A DNA stretch of 64,000 nt from Bacteroidales bacterium (GTDB lineage: Bacteria; Bacteroidota; Bacteroidia; Bacteroidales; UBA932). The DNA lies in contig JAFSMS010000090.1 of assembly GCA_017447815.1 (NCBI GenBank), forward strand, positions 22,850-86,849, given 5' to 3'. Positions 51,194 to 59,309 of the stretch are shown piece after piece. Every line of letters starts with the position of its first letter. The first letter of the stretch is position 1. The translations under genes and the position numbers were made by a program. The notes below the pieces were generated by a model. It saw nothing but the letters and a program-made list of their open reading frames with translations. It did no database searches and had not been told where the DNA came from.

Positions 51194-51856
51194 ATGATCA
51201 AGGTAATTTTGAGTGGCTACGGAAAGATGGGCCACATGATTGAGAAGGAGTTGCAAAACCGGGGAATCGAACTGGTGGAAGCCAGCGAAAACATCACCGG
51301 AACCGACCCGGCCGTGGCCAGGGAGTGCGTGTGTATCGACTTTACGACACCGGAGGCCTTCCGGGCCAACTATCCTTTCATCGCCCGGCACTTCAAGGCG
51401 GCGGTCGTGGGCACAACCGACTGGAACGACATCCGGACACAGGTGCGTGACTGCTTTCTGGATGCGGGGACGCCCATGATCTATGCCTCCAATTTTTCGC
51501 TGGGGGTGAATGCGCTGTTCAAGGCGGTGGCCAAGGTGTCCGAGATGCTGAAAGGCGCCGGCTACACGCCCGAAATTGAGGAAATCCACCACATCCACAA
51601 ACTGGACGCTCCCTCCGGCACGGCCAAAAGCCTGGGTGCGCTCGTGGAGGAAGGCCTGGGCGAAAAGCCCGAAATTACCGCCATCCGTGAAGGGGAAGTC
51701 CCTGGTATCCATACGGTTACCTACACGTCGGCCTGTGACAAAATCACCCTAAAACACGAAGCCTTCTCGAGGGAAGGCTTCGCGAAAGGTGCTGTGGTGG
51801 CCGCCCTTCTCACCGAAGGCTTGCAGGGCGTTCACGAATTCGGAGACTTGCTATGA
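51194..51856 (+). CDS. dapB: 4-hydroxy-tetrahydrodipicolinate reductase
   Basis: A 220-residue NAD(P)H-dependent reductase. The N-terminal GYGKMGHMI is the GxxGxMG motif, and EIHHIHKLDAPSGTAKSLG carries the catalytic HHxxKxDAPSGTA block. It is shorter than the E. coli enzyme (273 residues) but complete in motifs. It acts after DapA in the same operon and overlaps the ThuA-like gene by 4 nt. Confidence 0.94.
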   Translation: MIKVILSGYGKMGHMIEKELQNRGIELVEASENITGTDPAVARECVCIDFTTPEAFRANYPFIARHFKAAVVGTTDWNDIRTQVRDCFLDAGTPMIYASNFSLGVNALFKAVAKVSEMLKGAGYTPEIEEIHHIHKLDAPSGTAKSLGALVEEGLGEKPEITAIREGEVPGIHTVTYTSACDKITLKHEAFSREGFAKGAVVAALLTEGLQGVHEFGDLL

Positions 51857-52668
51857 GAAAGGCCCTGTACCTGTTTCTGCTCCTTTTGGTTGCGGGTTGC
51901 GGCCAGCCGCGGGCCCGCCATCAGGCGCCGTACCGGGAGGCAAATTATGCCCATGGCGGCCCCCGTTTCAAGATTCTGTTGCTGTTCGATGACAGCGCGG
52001 AACCGGCGCATGTGCAATTTGCGCATCAGGCTATCGGCTTTTTCAACAAACTGACGGTGGGCGAGGGGTTTGTGGTGGATTCTACCCAGACGCTGGACGG
52101 ATACACCCTGGAGCAGTTGCAGGAATACACGGCGCTCATCGCCCTCAATGCAGCTCCGTCCCGGGCGGCCCGGCCGCTGTTCGAGGAGTACATGGAAAGC
52201 GGAGGTGGCTGGATCGGCTTTCATGCGGCCGGATACAATGACAAGGGCACCGGCTGGCCTTGGTTCAACCAATTCCTGGGGGCCGGCTTCTTCAAGGCCA
52301 ACAACTGGCCGCCCCAGCCTGCCCTGCTGGAGTTGGACCGCACGGACCATCCCGTGACGCGGAATCTGCCGGCTTCCTTTGTGTCTCCCGCCAGCGAGTT
52401 CTACCAGTGGCAGAAAGAGCCGCGGGAAAACCCGGATGTGGAAGTGCTGCTCACTTTGTCGGCGAGGAACTATCCCATCGGCCTCAAGGACATCATCTAC
52501 GGCGGAGATTTCCCGGTGGTGTGGACCAACAGGAACTACCGCATGCTGTACATCAACATGGGGCATGGAGACGAGCAGTTCGAGGATGCCACCGAAAAAC
52601 TGCTCTTTGTGAACGCTTTGCGGTGGATTGTCTCATGCGACCCCGCCGGCAATCCCTTCGACAGATAG
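51853..52668 (+). CDS. ThuA-like domain lipoprotein
   Basis: A 271-residue lipoprotein (MRKALYLFLLLLVAGC, Cys16) with a ThuA/class I glutamine-amidotransferase-like fold: FKILLLFDDS, YTALIALNAAPSRAA, GGGWIGFHAAGYND and FPVVWTNRNYRMLYINMGHG (in part). ThuA-like proteins are linked to sugar utilisation, but the biochemical role is unsettled. It closes the dap operon through a 4-nt overlap with dapB and converges on rubrerythrin 10 nt away. Confidence 0.8.
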   Translation: MRKALYLFLLLLVAGCGQPRARHQAPYREANYAHGGPRFKILLLFDDSAEPAHVQFAHQAIGFFNKLTVGEGFVVDSTQTLDGYTLEQLQEYTALIALNAAPSRAARPLFEEYMESGGGWIGFHAAGYNDKGTGWPWFNQFLGAGFFKANNWPPQPALLELDRTDHPVTRNLPASFVSPASEFYQWQKEPRENPDVEVLLTLSARNYPIGLKDIIYGGDFPVVWTNRNYRMLYINMGHGDEQFEDATEKLLFVNALRWIVSCDPAGNPFDR

Positions 52669-52678
52669 GAAGGGCCGG

Positions 52679-53221
52679 CTAATAGTTGGTGGCCTTGAGT
52701 TGGAAATAACTCTGGGGATGGGCGCAGACAGGGCACAGCGCCGGGGCTTTCTTGCCCACGACGATGTGGCCGCAGTTGGAGCACTCCCAGATGCAGTCCC
52801 CCTCGCGGGAGAAGACGATTTCCTTCTGCACGTTCTCAAGGAGTTTGCGATAGCGGGCCTCGTGCTCTTTTTCGATGGCGCCCACCATGCGGAACTTGGC
52901 GGCGATTTCCTTGAAGCCTTCTTCTTCGGCCTCCTTGGCCATGCGGTCATACATGTCGGTCCACTCGAAGTTCTCGCCTTCGGCGGCTGCGGCCAGGTTC
53001 TCGGCGGTGGTGGGGATTTCTCCGCCGCAGAGGTACTTGAACCAGATTTCGGCGTGCTCTTTCTCATTGGCCGCGGTTTCCTCGAAAATCTTGGAGATTT
53101 GGACGAAGCCTTCCTTCTTGGCCTTGGATGCAAAGTAAGTGTACTTGTTGCGCGCCTGGGATTCACCGGCAAAAGCCTCCTGGAGGTTTTTTTCGGTCTT
53201 GGTGCCTTTCAGATCTTTCAT
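52679..53221 (-). CDS. rbr: Rubrerythrin
   Basis: A 180-residue non-haem di-iron peroxidase for hydrogen peroxide defence in anaerobes. The ferritin-like part has [23 protein letters not shown] and two EExH-type helices ([23 protein letters not shown]). The C-terminal rubredoxin has two CxxC pairs (ECSNCGH, CPVCAHP). Start 53221 is preferred over an in-frame ATG at 53284 that lies upstream of the promoter. Confidence 0.95.
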   Translation of the reverse strand: MKDLKGTKTEKNLQEAFAGESQARNKYTYFASKAKKEGFVQISKIFEETAANEKEHAEIWFKYLCGGEIPTTAENLAAAAEGENFEWTDMYDRMAKEAEEEGFKEIAAKFRMVGAIEKEHEARYRKLLENVQKEIVFSREGDCIWECSNCGHIVVGKKAPALCPVCAHPQSYFQLKATNY

Positions 53222-53254
53222 ATTGTTGTTGGATGTTTGTGTTTCAGTAGCGAA

Positions 53255-53262
53255 CAAAGATA
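53255..53262 (-). promoter_or_regulatory. -7 promoter element of rbr
   Basis: TATCTTTG on the minus strand, 33 nt before the ATG at 53221, inside the short gap after the GH106 gene. Rubrerythrin is thus independently transcribed. Confidence 0.55.
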
Positions 53263-53280
53263 GGAATAATTTATAATTGT

Positions 53281-56200
53281 TCAAAACAGAATTTTCACCG
53301 GGCCGATGAGACCGGATTCGCGGAGAGGGCTGCCCGCCGCAGGGCCAGCGATGGTCCAGGTCTTGCGCTCCGCTTCCGGGAGGGAGGCGTCATAGGCCAG
53401 GCGGTTGAACCAGGTTCCCGTAACGGCGATGCGGAGCGTGTTGCGGCCCGCTTTTCCCCGGAGGACAAGTTTGTACGGACTGGCCCACAGCACCCCGGAG
53501 GGAACGCCGTTCAGCGACACGTCGGCAATCATGTCCACCCGGCCCAGGTCCAGCACGAAGTCCCCGGCCTTCGGGAGCGTGAAGGCTGTTTCATACACGG
53601 CGGTGCCGGAGAAAGCCTTTCCTTCGGGCCCCAGCGGAAGGTCTTTCCAAGGCTTGAGGGCGTTGAGCCTGAGCGGTTTTTCGGGAGCGCCCCAGCCCTC
53701 GGGGAAAGTGAGGGTCCAACTGTTCAGCGACTTCTCTTTCGTGGTCCGGGGGGCCTGCATGGGCGCCTTTCCGCTTTCCGGACGGAACACGACAAAGCAG
53801 TTCTCCGCACGCTCCAGGTCCAGGCAGATCCGCTGATAATCCCCTTCCTGTACGCTTTCCAGGCCGACGGCCGTGCCCGTTACGGCGTCCCAGCGCTCGG
53901 CCTTCCCCCGTGCGCGCAGTTTTACGGTTCCGTGGAAGTCCTTGCCCGTAGGGGCGGTGATGTAGTACCACTCGGCCCCGTCGGCCCTGCGATGCGCCCA
54001 GAGAAGGTCTTCCGTGCAGAGGAGGTTGGGCTCCAGGCCGAATGCCTGCAGGCTGCCCGTGGTGATGGAGGGGCCCAGCAGCACCTTGACGCCCGCGGCG
54101 ATGAGTTCGCGCACTTTTTCCACGGTTTTCGCGCTCATGCGGTCATTCTCCGGAATCCAGAGCAGCCCGTAGGAAATCCCGTCTTCCGTGGTGAGGCGGC
54201 CGTCCTTCACGCGGAGGCGGTTCATCAGGGCGTCCGGATTGCAGTAATCGTATTTGTATCCCTTCGGGAAGGGGAAGCGCTGGTCGGGTTTCTGGTATCC
54301 CACCTCGTCGCCGGTGTACCAAAGCACGTCCACCACGGGCAGGCCGCGCTCCAGCAGGTAGGAGGTGCGGGCGAGGTATTGCGTGAAGTACGGCATGTAC
54401 TTCCACCAGGTCTGTCCCCGGAGGAACGGCGTGCCGATTTTGCTGCCGAAACTGGTTCCCGGCGGCAGGAAATCCACCTGGGGATTGTGCGTATAGGTGT
54501 GGAACACATTGTGGGTCACGCCCTCGGTCATGTTCAGGTTGGCCACTTCCTTGAGCATTTCCCAGTGTTCGTCCCAGTTGAGGTCGAAGGAGGTGAAACT
54601 CTCCGCCGCCACGCGGCGCTTGCCGTACAGATGGGCGGCCGATGCCGTGGGCTTGATGGGCTTGAAGTTGAGGTCTCCCACATAGCCTTCCGAAATGGGG
54701 TGCCAGAATTCCGTCATGGGAATGTCGGCATACTTGTAATACTCCATGAAGTCCATGGAGACCACATCGCCGCCGGCGGTTTCGTACTGGACGTCAAGGC
54801 CTTTTTCGTGGGCCAGGCGGGTCATTTCCCCGAAGAAGTTCTGGTTGTAGAGGTCTGTTTTCACGCGCCGCCAGTCTCCGAGGAAGCCCTCTGTCGCCTG
54901 CGGATTGTCCATCACATAGCCGCTCAGGGCCGGAAGCCAGTTGCGCAGCGGATATCCCGCACGGGTGCCGAATTCGGCCTCCATCGCCCCGGTCCAGTTC
55001 TGGTTGCGGCACTCCCAACTGTCCATGAGCATGCCGTTTCCGCGGCCCTGGAGCGGCCCTTCCTGCAGGCGGCCTACATAGTTGGCAAATTGCACCTGCG
55101 CCCCTCTGGTATCCAGTTTGTTGCACTCCCAGCCGGTGGCATTGGCCGGTGCCGGCCCGTTTTTGTAACCGCTGTTCACATGCCCGTAACGCAGAACGGT
55201 CCACTGCCCTTCCGGCGCCGTCCAGTCCAGGGTGCCGTCGGCCGCCATCAGGGCCGACAGGTCCAGGACCTTGGCCGAATTCACATAGGCCTCAGGGCAC
55301 TGCCGGGGGGCGTTCTGGGCTTTTTCCTTGCCGCGCAGGGTGCGGCCGGCGGCGGCGCGCCAGTCGTTCTGGCGGGCGGCCGAGTAGAATCGCAGCCAGG
55401 CCAGGTTCATCGGGTGCCGGTTGGTGACGGTGACGGAATAACTCTTTGCGCCTTCCACCTCATCGAGTGCCAGGGTGAACGGCTCGTTGTCTTGCCAACT
55501 GGCCATGGGAAGGTCCGTGCAGGCAACTTCCTTTTCCAAGCCGCCTTCGCAGTAGGCGACCACGCGGACGCGGACGTCGGGCGTATTGCAGAAAGCATGG
55601 CTGAGTTCTTGGACGGAAGGCATTTCCAGGGTGCGAAGGGCTGCGCCCTCCGGCAGGGTAAAATGCACGGTATGGGTGCCGGGCTTCTTCTCCGACACGC
55701 CTTCCCCTCCTTCCAGCATCCGGATCCAGTCCAGGCTGTCCGATACGAGGTTCTGCAGTTCCAGGGGCTTACCCGTGTCTCCGGCGGGGGTGGGGAAGGC
55801 CAGCACGCAGATGTCCCGGTAGTCCCGCCAGTCTTCCTCTGAAGGCTGGCCCTTGGGAAGGACGATGCCCGTGGCTCCGCCCGTTACGTCAGTCCGGCTC
55901 CACACGAGGTCCCGCATGGCGTCTTCGGGCCGCACCCAGGGACCGCCGGCCATGGCCCAGCCGGGGCAGGTTTGGATGGTGAGCCTCAAATCCAGGCTGC
56001 GGGCTTTCTCTCCCAGGTAGGCCACCATCCGGTCCCAGTCTTCGGAGAGGGGGATGATGGGCTGGTCCACGTGCGGCCATCGGCCTCCGAAAGCGCCGTG
56101 GAACCACTGGATGCCGGCAATCTTGGCTCCGGCGATGGCTTCCAAGTCGGCATCAAGGCCTTCACGGGACACGTTGTCGCCGATGAAGTGGAACCAGGTC

Positions 56201-56358
56201 TGGGGCCAGAAATCCTTGGGCGGCGCGGCAAAGTTTTGTTCGTCCTGCGGGCCGAAGGGGGCGTCCAGCACGGCCTTGTCGGCCTGGATGCGAGCGATTT
56301 GGGCATGCAGGCTCATCGTGGCCAGGATGCCCAGTGCGAAAAGAAGCAGTCGTTTCAT
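53281..56358 (-). CDS. GH106-type glycoside hydrolase (putative alpha-L-rhamnosidase)
   Basis: A 1025-residue exported enzyme (signal peptide [20 protein letters not shown]). The signatures [34 protein letters not shown] and [15 protein letters not shown] are typical of GH106. A C-terminal jelly-roll ([24 protein letters not shown], in part) resembles a sugar-binding domain. It probably removes rhamnose from plant or bacterial glycans. It starts 6 nt after thrA on the same strand, an odd pairing of amino-acid and glycan functions. Confidence 0.83.
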   Translation of the reverse strand: MKRLLLFALGILATMSLHAQIARIQADKAVLDAPFGPQDEQNFAAPPKDFWPQTWFHFIGDNVSREGLDADLEAIAGAKIAGIQWFHGAFGGRWPHVDQPIIPLSEDWDRMVAYLGEKARSLDLRLTIQTCPGWAMAGGPWVRPEDAMRDLVWSRTDVTGGATGIVLPKGQPSEEDWRDYRDICVLAFPTPAGDTGKPLELQNLVSDSLDWIRMLEGGEGVSEKKPGTHTVHFTLPEGAALRTLEMPSVQELSHAFCNTPDVRVRVVAYCEGGLEKEVACTDLPMASWQDNEPFTLALDEVEGAKSYSVTVTNRHPMNLAWLRFYSAARQNDWRAAAGRTLRGKEKAQNAPRQCPEAYVNSAKVLDLSALMAADGTLDWTAPEGQWTVLRYGHVNSGYKNGPAPANATGWECNKLDTRGAQVQFANYVGRLQEGPLQGRGNGMLMDSWECRNQNWTGAMEAEFGTRAGYPLRNWLPALSGYVMDNPQATEGFLGDWRRVKTDLYNQNFFGEMTRLAHEKGLDVQYETAGGDVVSMDFMEYYKYADIPMTEFWHPISEGYVGDLNFKPIKPTASAAHLYGKRRVAAESFTSFDLNWDEHWEMLKEVANLNMTEGVTHNVFHTYTHNPQVDFLPPGTSFGSKIGTPFLRGQTWWKYMPYFTQYLARTSYLLERGLPVVDVLWYTGDEVGYQKPDQRFPFPKGYKYDYCNPDALMNRLRVKDGRLTTEDGISYGLLWIPENDRMSAKTVEKVRELIAAGVKVLLGPSITTGSLQAFGLEPNLLCTEDLLWAHRRADGAEWYYITAPTGKDFHGTVKLRARGKAERWDAVTGTAVGLESVQEGDYQRICLDLERAENCFVVFRPESGKAPMQAPRTTKEKSLNSWTLTFPEGWGAPEKPLRLNALKPWKDLPLGPEGKAFSGTAVYETAFTLPKAGDFVLDLGRVDMIADVSLNGVPSGVLWASPYKLVLRGKAGRNTLRIAVTGTWFNRLAYDASLPEAERKTWTIAGPAAGSPLRESGLIGPVKILF

Positions 56359-56364
56359 ATGCGG

Positions 56365-58422
56365 TTAGCGTAAAAGGTCGTTGAGGATGCTGCTCGCGGC
56401 CTCGCGGGCGCCTTCGCCGGGGCCCTGGATGACCAGCGGATAGGGGTGGAAGGCGCTGCGCACGATGATGGCGTTTTCCGTCCCTCTGAGGTGGTAGGCG
56501 GGATGCACCGGCGGCACATTGCGGATGCCGATGCCGGCCCTGTAGCCGTCGGCCGTCTTTTCCAGCGAGGCCACAAAACGGCGGCGGAACCCCTGGAGTT
56601 CGGCCTCGCGGGCTGCCCGGGAAAGGGCTTCCTCCTGTGCTTCCAGAGCCTGGTAGAAATCCTCCACGGAGCCGCCGGCGAGCGGGACCACCGGGGTGAT
56701 TTCCACGTCTTCCTCTTCCAGTTGCACGCCCGCTTCCCGGGCCAGGATGAGGAGTTTTCTCAGGGCGTCGCGGCCGCTCAGGTCCAGCCGGGGGTCGGGC
56801 TCGGTGAGGCCGGACGCCTGGGCCTTCCGCACCAGCGAGGCGAAACTCTCCCCGCCGGGCCGGTAGTCTCCCAGGATCTGGTTCAGGGTGCAGGACACCA
56901 CGGCCTCGATGGACAGGATTTCGTTGCAACTATTGGTGCCGCGGGCGATGGACTCCAGCATGGGCAGGGCGGCGCCCACCGTGGTTTCGTAGCGGAAAGG
57001 GACGCCGTTTTCGCGGGCGGCCGCCTGCATGGCGGCGTATTCCGGATAGGGAACGGCGATGGAGCGGCGGTTGCTGGAGACAATGCCGATGCCCGCTTCC
57101 AGCAGTTCGACATAGCGTTTATAAAGGGTTTCGCTGTCGGTGACGTCCACGAAAAGGGCGCCTTTGGGGGCCGATTGCAGGATGGCGGCGATGTAGTCTC
57201 CGCTCTGCGACAGTTGCGGCTGGCCGCCGAGGTCGATGCCCCACTGCCGGCTGTTGGCCCTTCCCACCACGCGGAGCAGTTTGCCCGTGCGTTCCTTCAC
57301 CGTGTCGGCCGTTTGCCGCAGCATGCCCAGAAGGGCCCCGGCCACGGCACCGTCTCCGGCGATGAAAAGGTTGATTTCTTCTATGGGAAGTTCCTGGAAA
57401 AAGGCCCGGTGAAGCGCACGCAGGGCTTGTTCCAGCACCGATTCGCGCACCCGGACGTCCAGGCTGGCGCCTTCGGCCCGGATGCTCAGGGCTGCAATTC
57501 CCGCTTCCGTCAGGGCTTTCGAGGCGGCTTCGCATCCCGTGCCGGGGGCGGCCGTCCGGCTACCCGCCAGGCGGATATGGCCGCCTTCGGAGGCTACGCC
57601 AATCCAGCGGGCGGCATCGGCTTCCGCGCCGATGACGGTATATTTCCCCTCCGGGGCGAAGGTGTTTCGGATTTCAATGTCTATCCCCGCCGCCATGGCC
57701 GGGGCTACCGTGGGTGCATATAGCACCTTGGCCCCGTGCGAGGCCATGTCCAGGGCGGCCGCGTAGGACATCCGGGGGATGGTGCGGGCGGCGGGCACCT
57801 GTTTGGGGTTGGCCGTCATGATGCCGGGGACGTCGGTCCAGATCTGGAGGCTTCCGGCCCCGATGGCGGCGGCATACAGCGCCGCGCTGTAGTCCGATCC
57901 GCCCCGTCCCAGGGTGCTGATGTTGCCGTCTTTATCCTGGCAGATAAATCCGGGGGCCACATAGATAGGGGCGTCTGTGCCTCTGACGGCCTGCCGGATT
58001 CTCCGGAAAGTCTCCGCTTCGTCTTCTTTCACCACCAGTTTCCGGGAGTCCAGCCATACGGCGGGGATGCCTTCGGCCTGCAGTTTGGCGCAGAGGATGG
58101 TGGTGGAGAGGATTTCGCCGAAGGTCACCTGCTCCGGCACCGGCGCCCGGCGCAACTCGGTGAAAAGGGTATCCACCTGCTGCTGCACTTGCTGCCGCTC
58201 CGCGCCGGTGAAAAGGCGCGTCACGATGTCCCGGTGGCGTTTTTCCATATCGGCCAGGCTTTTCTCGTCGGCCCTTAGCAGGGCGTCCGTGCAGCCGCTG
58301 ATGGCGCTGCTCACCAGTACCACCTTTCCCTTGGCCGCCTGCTTTTCCACGATGTCCAGCACACGCGACATGTTGGTGGCCGACGCCACCGAAGAACCGC
58401 CGAATTTGAGAACGCTATCCAT
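56365..58422 (-). CDS. thrA: Bifunctional aspartate kinase/homoserine dehydrogenase with shortened regulatory region
   Basis: A 685-residue fusion; ThrA homologues are usually about 810. Residues 1-265 are aspartokinase (KFGGSSV, GRGGSDYSAALYAAA, WTDVPGIMTANP). Residues about 280-350 form at most one ACT-like unit (GHIRLAGS...LSIRAEGAS). Residues 355-685 are homoserine dehydrogenase (NLFIAGDGAVAGALL, SSNRRSIAVPY). The family normally carries two ACT domains in about 165 residues between the catalytic parts. Threonine feedback may therefore be altered (inference). The start follows a promoter by 7 nt. Confidence 0.9.
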   Translation of the reverse strand: MDSVLKFGGSSVASATNMSRVLDIVEKQAAKGKVVLVSSAISGCTDALLRADEKSLADMEKRHRDIVTRLFTGAERQQVQQQVDTLFTELRRAPVPEQVTFGEILSTTILCAKLQAEGIPAVWLDSRKLVVKEDEAETFRRIRQAVRGTDAPIYVAPGFICQDKDGNISTLGRGGSDYSAALYAAAIGAGSLQIWTDVPGIMTANPKQVPAARTIPRMSYAAALDMASHGAKVLYAPTVAPAMAAGIDIEIRNTFAPEGKYTVIGAEADAARWIGVASEGGHIRLAGSRTAAPGTGCEAASKALTEAGIAALSIRAEGASLDVRVRESVLEQALRALHRAFFQELPIEEINLFIAGDGAVAGALLGMLRQTADTVKERTGKLLRVVGRANSRQWGIDLGGQPQLSQSGDYIAAILQSAPKGALFVDVTDSETLYKRYVELLEAGIGIVSSNRRSIAVPYPEYAAMQAAARENGVPFRYETTVGAALPMLESIARGTNSCNEILSIEAVVSCTLNQILGDYRPGGESFASLVRKAQASGLTEPDPRLDLSGRDALRKLLILAREAGVQLEEEDVEITPVVPLAGGSVEDFYQALEAQEEALSRAAREAELQGFRRRFVASLEKTADGYRAGIGIRNVPPVHPAYHLRGTENAIIVRSAFHPYPLVIQGPGEGAREAASSILNDLLR

Positions 58423-58429
58423 GACTGTG

Positions 58430-58437
58430 CAAAGATA
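58430..58437 (-). promoter_or_regulatory. -7 promoter element of thrA
   Basis: TATCTTTG on the minus strand, 7 nt before the ATG at 58422. It is divergent from the cdaA promoter 37 bp away. Confidence 0.6.
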
Positions 58438-58473
58438 ACATTTTTCTGCTTTTCAAAGTACAAGAATAATTCT

Positions 58474-58481
58474 TATATTTG
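58474..58481 (+). promoter_or_regulatory. -7 promoter element of cdaA
   Basis: TATATTTG, 6 nt before the ATG at 58488. Confidence 0.6.
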
Positions 58482-58487
58482 CAGACT

Positions 58488-59309
58488 ATGCTATTACAGG
58501 CAACGGGCATATTCGGTTTTTTGAGTTTCGGCTGGGCAGACCTGCTGGACATCCTCATGGTGGCCGTCATCATTTTCCTCCTCATCCGGGGCATCCGGGG
58601 GGACAGCACGGTCCTGAACATTGTGCTGGTCCTGGTGTTCCTCCTGATCCTCCAGGCGGTGGTGAGCGCCTTGAACATGCGCATGATGACGGTTCTGCTG
58701 AACACCCTGCTGGATGTGGGCGTGCTGGCCATCATCATCCTTTTCCAGCCGGAAATCCGCCATCTGCTGAACCGGCTGGCCGTTCAGTCGGGCCTGTCCC
58801 GGCGGAGCGGGCAGATTTTCAACCGCATCCTGGGCATCAAGGAGGAGAAGATGGGCAGCCATAGCGTGGAGGAACTCGGAGAGGCCGTCCGCGCCATGTC
58901 GGCCGAAAAGACCGGCGCCCTCATCGTGCTGCAGCACAAGAATTCCATGGACGAGTACATCGCCACGGGAGACCGTTTCGAGGCCGATATCAACCGCCGG
59001 CTCATCATGAACATCTTCTTCAAGAATTCCCCGCTGCACGACGGCGCCATGATTATCGTGGGAGACCATATCGCCGCCGCCCGCTGCCAGTTGCCCATGA
59101 CCAACCGCACGGACATCCCGGCCCACTACGGCATGCGGCACCGCGCCGCCATCGGCCTCAGCGAGGATACCGACGCCGACATCCTGGTGGTATCCGAAGA
59201 GACGGGCAATGTGAGTTTTGTCCGGGGCGGAGAGATTCGTACCGTTCAAGATATGCCGGAACTCAGAAGCATTCTGATTTCGGTGATGCAAAAGGAGGAG
59301 AAAGACTAG
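58488..59309 (+). CDS. cdaA: Membrane diadenylate cyclase
   Basis: A 273-residue CdaA/DacA-type enzyme that makes the second messenger c-di-AMP. Three N-terminal membrane helices (about 12-100) precede a DAC domain with the catalytic HDGAMII (Asp185) and GMRHRAAIG (RHR at 217-219). Length matches the family. An in-frame TTG 9 nt upstream overlaps the promoter and is rejected as start. It is followed immediately by mutS2 (no gap). Confidence 0.95.
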   Translation: MLLQATGIFGFLSFGWADLLDILMVAVIIFLLIRGIRGDSTVLNIVLVLVFLLILQAVVSALNMRMMTVLLNTLLDVGVLAIIILFQPEIRHLLNRLAVQSGLSRRSGQIFNRILGIKEEKMGSHSVEELGEAVRAMSAEKTGALIVLQHKNSMDEYIATGDRFEADINRRLIMNIFFKNSPLHDGAMIIVGDHIAAARCQLPMTNRTDIPAHYGMRHRAAIGLSEDTDADILVVSEETGNVSFVRGGEIRTVQDMPELRSILISVMQKEEKD

